Below, one piece after another: positions 52,579 through 61,290 of a stretch of 64,000 nt of DNA. Source of the stretch: Oceanicoccus sp. Its GTDB lineage: Bacteria > Pseudomonadota > Gammaproteobacteria > Pseudomonadales > Dasaniaceae. Under the pieces are notes generated by a model. The model did no database searches, was not told where the DNA came from, and saw only the letters and a list, made by a program, of their open reading frames with translations. The stretch lies in contig NZ_JAQWFR010000023.1 in assembly GCF_029238675.1 (NCBI RefSeq), forward strand, positions 81,347 through 145,346, given 5' to 3'. Positions within the stretch are counted from its first letter, which is position 1; the number at the start of each line of letters is the position of its first letter. Both the position numbers and the translations under genes were made by a program.

Positions 52579-53037
52579 ATGATCAATAACGATATTTTAA
52601 GACGACTGCGTTATACCTTTGACCTGGCCGATACCAAAATTGTTTCAATGTTTGCGTTGGTTGATGTGGAGGTTGACGCTGCTGAGGTCACTGCATGGCT
52701 AAAAAAGGATGATGATCCGTGGTTTAAAAGTTGTTCCGATGTAAAGATGGCCACTTTTCTCAATGGATTTATCGTTGCTCGTCGCGGCAAAAAGGAAGGG
52801 CCAACACCGGTTGCTGAAAAGCAGTTGGATAACAATATTGTGCTGAGAAAATTAAAAATCGCGATGGATTTTAAAAGCGATGATATTCAGGCGGTATTAC
52901 AGTCCGCAGGGCTAACCATTAGCGATCATGAATTAAGTGCTTTGTTTCGTAAAAAAGGCCATAAGCATTATCGCGAATGCAAAGACCAGATTTTGCGCAA
53001 CTTTCTTGAAGGCTTGCGGCTGAAATACCGCCCATAA
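52579..53037 (+). CDS. yehS: DUF1456 protein YehS
   Basis: 152 residues built as two similar halves: NDILRRLRYTFDLADTKIVS with WLKKDD and CSDVKMATFLNGFIVARRGK, repeated as NNIVLRKLKIAMDFKSDDIQ with LFRKKGHKHYRECKDQILRN. That internal duplication is the DUF1456/YehS hallmark. Function unknown. Adjacent to DUF2986 in a likely bicistronic unit. Confidence 0.9.
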   Translation: MINNDILRRLRYTFDLADTKIVSMFALVDVEVDAAEVTAWLKKDDDPWFKSCSDVKMATFLNGFIVARRGKKEGPTPVAEKQLDNNIVLRKLKIAMDFKSDDIQAVLQSAGLTISDHELSALFRKKGHKHYRECKDQILRNFLEGLRLKYRP

Positions 53038-53067
53038 GCTGTGTGTAGTGGGTTTTAAATCGCCCGG

Positions 53068-54096
53068 TTATTGAACGCAGAAAGAGCAGGAGCTAGCCAC
53101 TAGTTTTCCTGCATGGCGATGACGTTGGGGTCTAACAACCCCGTCCTTCATGCTCATTGCTTTATAGAGTTGATTCTCTTGTTTGATCACATCATATTCG
53201 TGAGCATAAGGATATAACACACTATTCATACCCCCCTGGGCAATAAAGGTTTTTGTCTTTAGCAATGCACTACGTGCATGCAGTAATTCATGCAACAGAG
53301 CATCAGCAGGGGAGGCGATACAAGCATTGGCTTGAGTTTCACAGCTGCGGTGTGAGCGAAGTTTTGCCGCGGCGCGGCTATCAAATCGAATCTCTACGGC
53401 TTGTACCTGAAAGGCATTGCCTCGCACTTCCGTTTCAAAAGTATTATCAGCATGTTGCAGTTGCCAGGGCTGGTCGGCAATGCTGGTGATAAGTGCAACT
53501 GCCTCAGGGTATTGGCTTAGGTAGCGGGAAATTTGCACCAGGTCGGCTTCAATATGGCTGGGGTCATTAGCAGCAGATTGATAATGGTCCAGCAAGATAC
53601 TTTCAATAATTTCACTATCTTCCGATGACGCAAATTCATATTCAAAGTGACTATCATCAACCTGATGGTCGAGACTGGTTTTCTCTGATAAGTCTGCCGC
53701 TTCAGGGTCGGGGTGAAATAAACTCAGTACCGAGTGCCCCTGCTGGTTTTGGAAACCGCCATGGGCTGAAGGCTTTTCAGCCGCAACGGCGGCATTTAAA
53801 CCCATCGACAAGACAATCACCGGCAGCCATGCACGGCGGCGGCCATGTTTATCCGGGCTTTCTTTGCTTCGTCTATCAGCGACTAATGCGTAGCTATTAG
53901 TCTCGGCATAGTCCTGTAGTTGTTGGTAGAACTCTGGATCACGAAGCGCCAGATCATGGGCATGAACCAGGGTTTCCTGGCCTTTAATCACACAGGGGTG
54001 AACAAAGTTACCCTCAATGGAGCATTGAGAGGACATCAGGCGCTTGAGTAGCACCTTGGTGTTATATAAAGCAGTCTGTGACCGAGAGGCTTTCAC
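53068..54096 (-). CDS. Putative zinc metallopeptidase, M91 (NleD)-like
   Basis: 342 residues. Residues 1-85 are polar; 90-107 (WLPVIVLSMGLNAAVAAE) form a hydrophobic segment behind RRR, either a membrane anchor or an internal signal. The middle is acidic. Near the C-terminus DALLHELLHARSALL (HELLH at 269-273) is a zinc motif followed by YAHEYDVIKQENQLYKAM, which offers a downstream Glu ligand and an EN pair as in M91 effector peptidases. The last residues SSCSFCVQ carry two Cys. No secretion apparatus is nearby. Convergent with yehS. Confidence 0.6.
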   Translation of the reverse strand: MKASRSQTALYNTKVLLKRLMSSQCSIEGNFVHPCVIKGQETLVHAHDLALRDPEFYQQLQDYAETNSYALVADRRSKESPDKHGRRRAWLPVIVLSMGLNAAVAAEKPSAHGGFQNQQGHSVLSLFHPDPEAADLSEKTSLDHQVDDSHFEYEFASSEDSEIIESILLDHYQSAANDPSHIEADLVQISRYLSQYPEAVALITSIADQPWQLQHADNTFETEVRGNAFQVQAVEIRFDSRAAAKLRSHRSCETQANACIASPADALLHELLHARSALLKTKTFIAQGGMNSVLYPYAHEYDVIKQENQLYKAMSMKDGVVRPQRHRHAGKLVASSCSFCVQ

Positions 54097-54235
54097 GCGG
54101 GAAGCAGTCCCTGTTGTTGTAGGTATTGTTGTAGGTATTTATTAAAAATAGAGGGAGTCAAGCAAAGGTTCAAGTTCTAGAATAGGTAATTATCCCATTC
54201 AGTGCTTTTTAATAACCAAAAGTAAGCTAGTTTGC

Positions 54236-55039
54236 TTAGCTAATATGCTTTAGATGGGGTTGAACGGTTTGTAGCAACGCCTTAAAGCATTTTGGGTTGC
54301 CCGCTACAATATTGCCAGACTCCATAAAACCGCTGCCGCCGTTAAAGTCAGAGACTAAACCGCCGGACTCCCTAACCAGCAAAACGCCTGCGGCAATATC
54401 CCATTTGTTGAGGGCAATTTCCCAGAAAGCATCTAAACGGCCAGCGGCAACATAGGCCAAATCCAGCGATGCAGCGCCGGCGCGGCGGATGCCTGCGGTT
54501 TGGCTGGCTACCGCTGCAAGGCTTTGGGTGTAGGCGGGGATATAAACTTCGCTTCTGGACTTAAAGGGAATACCGGTACCGATTAAGGTTCCATCCAGTG
54601 ATTTATTGGCGCTGACCCGCATACGGCGGCCATTAAGCTGGGCGCCTTTGCCGCGGCTGGCGGTAAACTCTTCACGGCGAATAGGGTCAAGAATAACGGC
54701 ATGCTCCAGTTGGCCTTTATACATACAGGCAATAGAGATAGCGAAGTGGGGGATGCCCCTTACAAAGTTAGTAGTACCGTCGATAGGGTCAATAATCCAT
54801 TGGTAGTCACTGTCGGCATTACCTTGCAGGCCGCCTTCCTCGCCTAAAAAAGCATGGTCAGGGTGGGCTTTGGAAATATGGTAAATCACCTCTTTTTCTG
54901 CCGCCTGGTCAATCTCGGTAACAAAATCATTGGCACACTTTTCTTTAACTTCCAGCATATCGATTTGTTCAGTGGCGCGGGCAACAATTTCACCGGCGTT
55001 TCTGGCGGCTCGCAGAGCGATATTTAACATGGGTTCCAT
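54236..55039 (-). CDS. suhB: Inositol-1-monophosphatase SuhB
   Basis: 267 residues from the ATG at 55039 (MEPMLNIALRAARNAGEIVA), which matches Pseudomonas SuhB. Mg-binding motifs are EEGG, WIIDPIDGTTNFVRGIPHFA and NKWDIAAGVLLVRESGG. Besides phosphatase activity, SuhB binds the rRNA antitermination complex. Divergent from trmJ, about 170 bp apart, as is usual. Confidence 0.95.
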   Translation of the reverse strand: MEPMLNIALRAARNAGEIVARATEQIDMLEVKEKCANDFVTEIDQAAEKEVIYHISKAHPDHAFLGEEGGLQGNADSDYQWIIDPIDGTTNFVRGIPHFAISIACMYKGQLEHAVILDPIRREEFTASRGKGAQLNGRRMRVSANKSLDGTLIGTGIPFKSRSEVYIPAYTQSLAAVASQTAGIRRAGAASLDLAYVAAGRLDAFWEIALNKWDIAAGVLLVRESGGLVSDFNGGSGFMESGNIVAGNPKCFKALLQTVQPHLKHIS

Positions 55040-55209
55040 GGGCAAACCTTGGCTAGATGATTAAGGAGGGCATTTCGGCGGCGGATTATAGCAGCAGTGT
55101 TAGCAAACTAGAAACGTCAATTGTGGCTATCTACCACTAAATCCGCTTCCATAACGGATTCCCCCTATCGCCAAGCTGAAATTCTGATAAAATCCGCGGC
55201 CTTTCAACG

Positions 55210-55989
55210 ATGAATGCAAAGCAGGTTTCCGTGACTACAGCCAATCCTCTCCATAACGCCCGTGTTGTACTGGTACATACTTCCCACCCAGGCAATATCG
55301 GGGCCGTGGCCCGCGCTATGAAAAATATGGGCTTAAAGGACTTATGCCTGGTCAAACCCAAGGACTTCCCCCATGAGCGGGCTGGCTGGCGTGCCGCCAG
55401 TGCGGTGGACTTATTAGACAATGCTACGGTGGTAGAAACCCTTGAAGAGGCCGTGGCTGATTGCGGCTTGGTAGTAGGCACCAGCGCCCGTGGCCGTCGC
55501 ATCCCCTGGCCGCTGGTTAACCCCAGAGTCTGTGCCGATAAGATTTACCCTGAATTATCCCAGCATCCGGTAGCATTGGTATTTGGTCGTGAAGACCGCG
55601 GTTTAACCAATGAAGAACTGCAGGCCTGCCATTTACACGTCAATATTCCCGCCAGCGAAGACTATACCTCCCTGAATTTGGGTATGGCAGTACAGGTCGT
55701 GACCTATGAACTACGTATGCGCCACTTGGAAGCGGAGCTTAGTGGTGATGAAATGCAGGAATGGGACACACGCTTTGCCCGGGTTGATGAGGTAGAGCGT
55801 CTTTATACTCACCTGGAAGAAACCCTTATTGATATGGAATTCCTCAACCCTGAAGCCCCCAAGCAGCTAATGACCAGACTACGCCGTCTATACAGCCGCA
55901 CCCGCATGGATGACCTTGAAGTCCAGATGATGCGCGGCATTCTCACCTCAACCCAGCAGTGGGTCAATAAGGGAAAAGCTAAAGAGTAG
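55210..55989 (+). CDS. trmJ: tRNA (Cm32/Um32) 2'-O-methyltransferase TrmJ
   Basis: 259 residues, SPOUT fold with trefoil knot. VVLVHTSHPGNIGAVARAMK near the start, TSARGRRIPWPLVNPRVCAD, and SAM-loop ALVFGREDRGLTNEELQACH with IPASEDYTSLNLGMAVQVVT. The C-terminal helical part is typical of TrmJ. Its stop TAG is the first part of a palindromic repeat. In E. coli trmJ lies just before iscR, as here. Confidence 0.95.
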   Translation: MNAKQVSVTTANPLHNARVVLVHTSHPGNIGAVARAMKNMGLKDLCLVKPKDFPHERAGWRAASAVDLLDNATVVETLEEAVADCGLVVGTSARGRRIPWPLVNPRVCADKIYPELSQHPVALVFGREDRGLTNEELQACHLHVNIPASEDYTSLNLGMAVQVVTYELRMRHLEAELSGDEMQEWDTRFARVDEVERLYTHLEETLIDMEFLNPEAPKQLMTRLRRLYSRTRMDDLEVQMMRGILTSTQQWVNKGKAKE

Positions 55990-56010
55990 GGTGGATTGTA
56001 ATCCACCTTA
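55987..56010. repeat. Palindrome, family B (TAGGGTGGATTGTAATCCACC)
   Basis: GGTGGATT/AATCCACC inverted repeat starting with the TAG stop codon of trmJ. A second copy is at 63764-63789, where it ends the tonB-like gene. Confidence 0.88.
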
Positions 56011-56094
56011 GGGCCTGTATAATCCCACGCGCAGTGTGGTTATTGCTTGATCACACCATCCCTCTCGATAAAACCCAGTAAATTAGTTGGTTTT

Positions 56095-56127
56095 ATAATT
56101 GACTAAAATAGTCGGTTATTGCACTAT
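56095..56127 (+). promoter_or_regulatory. iscR promoter with type 1 IscR-binding site
   Basis: Bases 56095-56119 (ATAATTGACTAAAATAG then TCGGTTAT) fit the type 1 IscR consensus ATASYYGACTRWWWYAGTCRRSTAT at nearly all positions. TTGACT at 56099-56104 inside it is a -35, and CACTAT at 56122-56127, 17 bp on, a modest -10. IscR with its [2Fe-2S] cluster would repress by covering the -35. Confidence 0.88.
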
Positions 56128-56159
56128 TGTGGCATCCATTAACCTGACGGATTTCCATT

Positions 56160-56636
56160 ATGCGACTAACAACAAAAGGTCGATATGCAGTTACGGCGAT
56201 GCTGGATTTAGCTATTCATTCTAACGCTGGCCCCATCAGCCTGGCAGATATTTCAAGACGCCAGGGTATTTCATTGTCTTATCTAGAGCAGCTATTTGCC
56301 AAATTGCGCCGCAATGAGTTGGTGACCAGTGTGCGCGGTCCCGGTGGTGGTTACTTGTTAAGCCGTATCAGCGAGAACATTTTTGTTGCCCAGATCGTAG
56401 ATGCAGTCAATGAAAGTATTGATGCTACTGGTTGCGGTGGAACGGGTGATTGTCAGGATGGAGAGAAATGCCTAACACATCATTTATGGTGTGACCTTAG
56501 CGACCAGATTCATAGTTTTTTAAGTGGTATCAGCCTTGCCAGTTTGGTGGCCCGACGCGATGTGCAGGATGTCGTTGCTCGCCAGGAAGGCCGCGAGGAA
56601 AAAGTTGAAACCATTCCGCTGTCATCCATCGTATAA
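56160..56636 (+). CDS. iscR: Fe-S cluster assembly transcriptional regulator IscR
   Basis: 158 residues, Rrf2 family. Winged helix [20 protein letters not shown] and [20 protein letters not shown], then GPGGGYLLS wing. Cluster ligands Cys92, Cys98 and Cys104 are in [17 protein letters not shown]. Binds [2Fe-2S] and represses its own operon, here through the site at 56095. Heads the iscS-sufBCDS unit. Confidence 0.96.
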   Translation: MRLTTKGRYAVTAMLDLAIHSNAGPISLADISRRQGISLSYLEQLFAKLRRNELVTSVRGPGGGYLLSRISENIFVAQIVDAVNESIDATGCGGTGDCQDGEKCLTHHLWCDLSDQIHSFLSGISLASLVARRDVQDVVARQEGREEKVETIPLSSIV

Positions 56637-56654
56637 ACTTTTTAGAGATTGATT

Positions 56655-57812
56655 ATGCCGTTGCCCATTTACCTTGATTATGCCGCGACTACGCCGGTTG
56701 ATCCGAGCGTGGCAAAAGTTATGGCTGGCTGTTTAACCAGCGACGGTATTTTTGCCAACCCTGCATCCCGTTCCCATATCTTCGGTTGGCAGGCGGAAGA
56801 ACAAATAGAGATGGCCAGGCGCAATGTAGCGGAATTAATTAACTGCGACCCCAGGGAAATAGTCTGGACCAGCGGTGCCACTGAATCGAATAACCTGGCA
56901 CTTAAAGGTATTTTTGAAACTGAAAACTACCAGGGTCATTTGATTACGTCGGTTATTGAACATAAGGCGGTGATTGATCCCGCTAAATGGCTGGAGCAAA
57001 AAGGCGTTAGTGTTACCTGGTTAGAGCCTGGCACCGAAGGTGTTATTAGTGCAGAGCAAGTTCAACAAGCGTTAAAGCCAGATACCAAACTTGTTAGCAT
57101 TATGCAGGTTAATAACGAAACCGGTGTGATTAATCCTATCGCCGAGATTGGAAAAATTTGTCGCGACAATAATGTGTTACTACATGTTGATGCCGCCCAG
57201 GCCGCTGGCAAAGTACCTGTTGATATTAAGGCTTTACAAGCGGACTTAATGAGTTTATCGGCCCATAAATTTTACGGGCCCAAAGGTGTAGGTGCGCTTT
57301 ATGTTCGTCGCCCGCTACAGACACAGTTGCAAGCCCAGATTCACGGTGGCGGCCATGAGCGTGGTATGCGTTCAGGTACTTTGGCTACCCATCAACTAGT
57401 AGGTATGGGCGAGGCTGCAAAACTGGTGATTGCGCAGCTGCAGGACGAAGCACTACGAATAGAAAAGCTGCGCGACCTTTTATGGTCCGGCATTGCCGAT
57501 TTGCCCGGCGTAAAAAGAAACGGCAGTACAGAAAGTGTTAGCCCCGGACATTTAAATGTCCGCTTTAGCGGGGTAGATGGTGAAACATTATTACTATCAC
57601 TCAGAGAGTTAGCGGTTTCCACCGGCTCAGCCTGTACCTCGGCTAGTATGGAGCCGTCCTACGTATTAAAAGCGATGGGCGTTAGTGATGAAGATGCCCA
57701 TAGCTCAATTAGGTTTTCACTTGGCCGTTTTACCACGGCGGAGAATATCAGCGGAGCAGTGGCGCATATTCGTACTATCTATACACAATTACAACAGGCC
57801 CATGCGGATTAA
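56655..57812 (+). CDS. iscS: Cysteine desulfurase, IscS type
   Basis: 385 residues from the ATG at 56655 with AGAG seven bases upstream. PLP enzyme releasing sulfur from cysteine as a persulfide. PIYLDYAATTPVDPSVAKVM, PLP Lys in SLSAHKFYGPKGVGALYV, catalytic Cys in the long flexible loop STGSACTSASMEPSYVL, which is the group I (IscS/NifS) pattern. 18 bp after iscR. Unusual is that it precedes a SUF operon which also has its own desulfurase. Confidence 0.93.
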   Translation: MPLPIYLDYAATTPVDPSVAKVMAGCLTSDGIFANPASRSHIFGWQAEEQIEMARRNVAELINCDPREIVWTSGATESNNLALKGIFETENYQGHLITSVIEHKAVIDPAKWLEQKGVSVTWLEPGTEGVISAEQVQQALKPDTKLVSIMQVNNETGVINPIAEIGKICRDNNVLLHVDAAQAAGKVPVDIKALQADLMSLSAHKFYGPKGVGALYVRRPLQTQLQAQIHGGGHERGMRSGTLATHQLVGMGEAAKLVIAQLQDEALRIEKLRDLLWSGIADLPGVKRNGSTESVSPGHLNVRFSGVDGETLLLSLRELAVSTGSACTSASMEPSYVLKAMGVSDEDAHSSIRFSLGRFTTAENISGAVAHIRTIYTQLQQAHAD

Positions 57813-57841
57813 GCTGGCTTGTAAGTTATGAGAGTTAAACC

Positions 57842-59278
57842 ATGACAGAACAAATTAACCAGGCCATAAATCGAGAGTACGAAGCAGGCTTCGTGTCCGA
57901 TATTGAGTCTGAAACCTTTGAACCCGGATTAGATGAAGATGTGATTCGTCGTATATCCACCATGAAAAATGAGCCGGAGTGGATGCTGGAATGGCGTCTA
58001 AAAGCCTTCGCACTCTGGCAGAAAATGGAAGAGCCGGAATGGGCTCATGTCCACTACCCGGAAATTAACTTCCAGGATATTTCTTACTATTCAGCACCTA
58101 AAAGCATGGCCGATAAGCCAAAGTCTTTAGATGAGGTGGATCCTGAGTTACTGGCTACCTATGACAAATTGGGTATTCCATTACTTGAACAGCAAATGCT
58201 AGCCGGCGTAGCGGTTGATGCGGTGTTCGATTCCGTTTCCGTAGTCACCACCTTCCGTGAAAAGCTGGCGGAGTCCGGTGTTATTTTTTGCCCCATCTCT
58301 GAAGCGATTCAGGAATATCCTGAATTAGTGAAAAAATATCTCGGCAGTGTGGTTCCCCAGCGCGATAATTATTACGCCGCATTAAACTGCGCAGTGTTTA
58401 CCGATGGCTCCTTTGTTTATATCCCCAAAGGCGTTCGCTGCCCAATGGAGTTATCCACATACTTTCGTATCAATGAAATGAATACCGGGCAATTTGAGCG
58501 CACTTTAATTATTGCCGATGAAGGCAGTCATGTGAGTTATCTTGAAGGTTGTACAGCACCACAGCGTGATGAAAACCAATTGCATGCCGCAGTCGTTGAA
58601 CTGGTAGCTTTAGATAACGCAGAAATTAAATACTCTACCGTGCAAAACTGGTATCCCGGTGATGAAAATGGCAAGGGTGGTATTTACAACTTTGTAACCA
58701 AGCGCGCCGTTTGTCATACCAGTGCCAAGGTTTCCTGGACCCAGGTTGAAACTGGTTCTGCGGTAACCTGGAAATACCCTAGCTGCATTTTGCGTGGTGA
58801 TAATAGTATCGGTGAGTTTTACTCGGTGGCATTAACTCGCGGTATGCAGCAAGCCGATACCGGCACTAAAATGATACATATGGGTAAAAACACCAAGTCC
58901 ACTATTATCTCCAAAGGGATATCGGCGGGGCGCAGTAATAATAGCTACCGTGGTTTAGTGCGTATGGGCCCCCGTGCCGATGGCGCCCGTAACTTTACCC
59001 AGTGTGATTCATTATTAATTGGCGGCCAATGTGGTGCCCACACTTTCCCCTATGTAGAAAGCAAAAATCCTTCTGCGATAGTGGAGCACGAAGCTACCAC
59101 CTCAAAGGTTTCAGACGATCAAATGTTTTTATGCCAGCAGCGCGGCTTGGATCCAGAAAAAGCGGTGTCGATGATTGTGAATGGCTTTTGCAAAGAAGTA
59201 TTTAAAGAATTACCGATGGAGTTTGCCGTAGAAGCGGGCAAGCTGTTAGAGATTAGTTTAGAAGGTTCAGTAGGATAA
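57842..59278 (+). CDS. sufB: Fe-S cluster scaffold subunit SufB
   Basis: 478 residues. Core of the SufBC2D scaffold on which clusters are assembled. [20 protein letters not shown] at the N-terminus, [40 protein letters not shown], and beta-helix end [20 protein letters not shown]. The Cys in EGCTAP and GGQCGAHT are candidate sulfur/cluster ligands. Length and sequence are standard. 3 bp ahead of sufC. Confidence 0.97.
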   Translation: MTEQINQAINREYEAGFVSDIESETFEPGLDEDVIRRISTMKNEPEWMLEWRLKAFALWQKMEEPEWAHVHYPEINFQDISYYSAPKSMADKPKSLDEVDPELLATYDKLGIPLLEQQMLAGVAVDAVFDSVSVVTTFREKLAESGVIFCPISEAIQEYPELVKKYLGSVVPQRDNYYAALNCAVFTDGSFVYIPKGVRCPMELSTYFRINEMNTGQFERTLIIADEGSHVSYLEGCTAPQRDENQLHAAVVELVALDNAEIKYSTVQNWYPGDENGKGGIYNFVTKRAVCHTSAKVSWTQVETGSAVTWKYPSCILRGDNSIGEFYSVALTRGMQQADTGTKMIHMGKNTKSTIISKGISAGRSNNSYRGLVRMGPRADGARNFTQCDSLLIGGQCGAHTFPYVESKNPSAIVEHEATTSKVSDDQMFLCQQRGLDPEKAVSMIVNGFCKEVFKELPMEFAVEAGKLLEISLEGSVG

Positions 59279-59281
59279 AAC

Positions 59282-60040
59282 ATGTTATCAATTAAAAATT
59301 TACAAGCTAGTGTTGAAGAAAAAGAGATTCTTAAAGGTCTTGATCTTGAAGTTAAGCCTGGTGAGGTTCACGCCATTATGGGCCCCAACGGTGCAGGTAA
59401 AAGCACCATGGGTTATGTGATGTCTGGTCGTGAAGGCTATGAAGTTAACGAAGGTTCAGTCACGTTGGATGGTGTAGATTTGTTAGGGCTGGAAGCTGAG
59501 GAGCGCGCCCGTGCCGGCTTATTCTTAGCCTTTCAATATCCGGTAGAAATTCCTGGTGTTAGCAATCTTGAATTTATGAAGGCTGCGGTAGATGCTCAGC
59601 GCGAAGCTAAAGGTGAAGAAGCCGTTAGCTCAAAAGATTTCCTAAAAATGGCCCGTGAAGCCTGTAAGCAGGTTCATCTTCCCGCTGAATTTTTAAAGCG
59701 TGGTGTCAATGAAGGCTTTTCCGGTGGTGAGAAAAAGCGTAATGAAATTATGCAGATGCTCTTACTAAAGCCAAAGCTATGTATTCTTGATGAGTCGGAT
59801 TCCGGTTTGGATATCGACGCACTGCAAGTGGTTGCGGAAGGTGTTAATAGTCAGCGTTCTCCAGATCGCAGTTTTATTGTAGTCACTCACTATCAGCGTC
59901 TACTTGATTATATTAAGCCTGATTTTGTACACGTTTTATCTGATGGCAAGATCGTAAAAAGTGGCGATGCTTCTCTGGCGCTTGAGCTGGAAGAGCAGGG
60001 CTATAACTGGTTGACTGAGCAACGGGAGCAGTCTGCATGA
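59282..60040 (+). CDS. sufC: Fe-S cluster assembly ATPase SufC
   Basis: 252 residues, ABC-type ATPase. Walker A GPNGAGKSTMGYVMSG, Q-loop LFLAFQYPVEIPGVSNLEFM, signature FSGGEKKRNEIMQMLLLKPK, Walker B CILDESDSGLDIDAL, switch His in VVTHYQRLLDYIKPDFVHVL. Forms the SufBC2D complex. Overlaps sufD by 4 bp (ATGA). Confidence 0.97.
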   Translation: MLSIKNLQASVEEKEILKGLDLEVKPGEVHAIMGPNGAGKSTMGYVMSGREGYEVNEGSVTLDGVDLLGLEAEERARAGLFLAFQYPVEIPGVSNLEFMKAAVDAQREAKGEEAVSSKDFLKMAREACKQVHLPAEFLKRGVNEGFSGGEKKRNEIMQMLLLKPKLCILDESDSGLDIDALQVVAEGVNSQRSPDRSFIVVTHYQRLLDYIKPDFVHVLSDGKIVKSGDASLALELEEQGYNWLTEQREQSA

Positions 60041-61290
60041 GCGATTGGTTAGGTAGGGCTGTTAGCCGAGCTGAGCAGGTAAGCGATTGGTTGTCGCCAC
60101 AGCGACAAGCCTCCTTAGCTCTATTGCGTGAAGCGCAATGGCCAACACGAAAAACTGAAGCCTGGAAATATACCCCAGTACACGTATTGGCGGATGCTGA
60201 ATTTGCGGCTGCTGCTAATAGCGAGCTGGCTGCTGCAGAAGCGATTGAGGGTCTAAATAGTATTGAGCTGGTTTTTACTGATGGTGTGCTGCAGTCAGAG
60301 TTATCGCAACTACCTGAAGGCCTAACTATCGTACCGCTGGCTGATGCTTCTTCAGAAACCCGGCAGTGGGCTGCTGAAGCGTTTAGTGCCGCTAAACCCT
60401 CTAAGCATTTATTTGGATTGGTCAATGATGTGCTGGCTACGGCGGGTGTGATTATTGATGTGGCTGAAGGCGTAAGCATAGAGCCAGTTATCAGGATTGT
60501 TCATCGCATTGGCAAAGATTGTGAAGCGCATAACCGTGTCTTGGTTCGTATTGCTAAAAATGCTTCTGTGACAGTGGTTGAAGACTTCTCCGGTGAAGAG
60601 AAAAGTTTTAATACCGGCTTTGCAGAATATACCTTGGCAGAATCAGCCTCCCTTGAGCACTACCGTTTTGCTTTGCAAACCGGTGCCGCATTAAGTGTAG
60701 GTGGTAGTCACTTTAACCTGGCCGACAAGGCCCAGCTTAATAGCACGCTGGTAGGTTTCGGTAGCGAATTATCTCGCCTTGATGTCGATGTTAATCATAC
60801 TGGCGAACATGCTTTTGCCAAGTTGAATGCCATTTACTTATTAGACGGTAATGAGTTATTTGATTTGCATAGCACTATTGAACACATGGTGCCAAACGGC
60901 ACGACTGAAGAAAATGTACGCGGCATAGTCGCTGATCATTCTCGGGCAGTCTTTAACGGTCGTATCCATATCCATCGCGATGCGCAAAAGACCTTGGCGG
61001 AACTCAATAACCGCAATCTATTGATGTCCAGAGATGCGGAAATCAATACCAAACCCGAACTTGAAATTTACGCCGATGATGTGCGTTGCGCCCACGGTGC
61101 CACCATCGCCGAAATTGATAAAGGGGCTTTATATTATTTACGGTCCCGTGGTGTCAGCAAAGCGCAGGCACAAATTATGTTGAGCTTTGGTTTTATCAAT
61201 GAGCTGGTTGATCAAATGCCTAATCAAGTACTGGCCGAGTGGTTGCGTCCGCAGTTGCGTCAACGCTTTGCCAATATGGAAGTGAAGTAA
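60037..61290 (+). CDS. sufD: Fe-S cluster scaffold subunit SufD
   Basis: 417 residues. PTRKTEAWKYTPVHVLADAE at the N-terminus and the conserved C-terminal half: VNHTGEHAFAKLNAIYLLDG, NGTTEENVRGIVADHSRAVF, DDVRCAHGATIAEIDKGALY, YYLRSRGVSKAQAQIMLSFG. The CAHG pair corresponds to the Cys/His proposed for cluster formation at the SufB interface. Stop overlaps the next start by one base (TAATG). Confidence 0.95.
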   Translation: MSDWLGRAVSRAEQVSDWLSPQRQASLALLREAQWPTRKTEAWKYTPVHVLADAEFAAAANSELAAAEAIEGLNSIELVFTDGVLQSELSQLPEGLTIVPLADASSETRQWAAEAFSAAKPSKHLFGLVNDVLATAGVIIDVAEGVSIEPVIRIVHRIGKDCEAHNRVLVRIAKNASVTVVEDFSGEEKSFNTGFAEYTLAESASLEHYRFALQTGAALSVGGSHFNLADKAQLNSTLVGFGSELSRLDVDVNHTGEHAFAKLNAIYLLDGNELFDLHSTIEHMVPNGTTEENVRGIVADHSRAVFNGRIHIHRDAQKTLAELNNRNLLMSRDAEINTKPELEIYADDVRCAHGATIAEIDKGALYYLRSRGVSKAQAQIMLSFGFINELVDQMPNQVLAEWLRPQLRQRFANMEVK

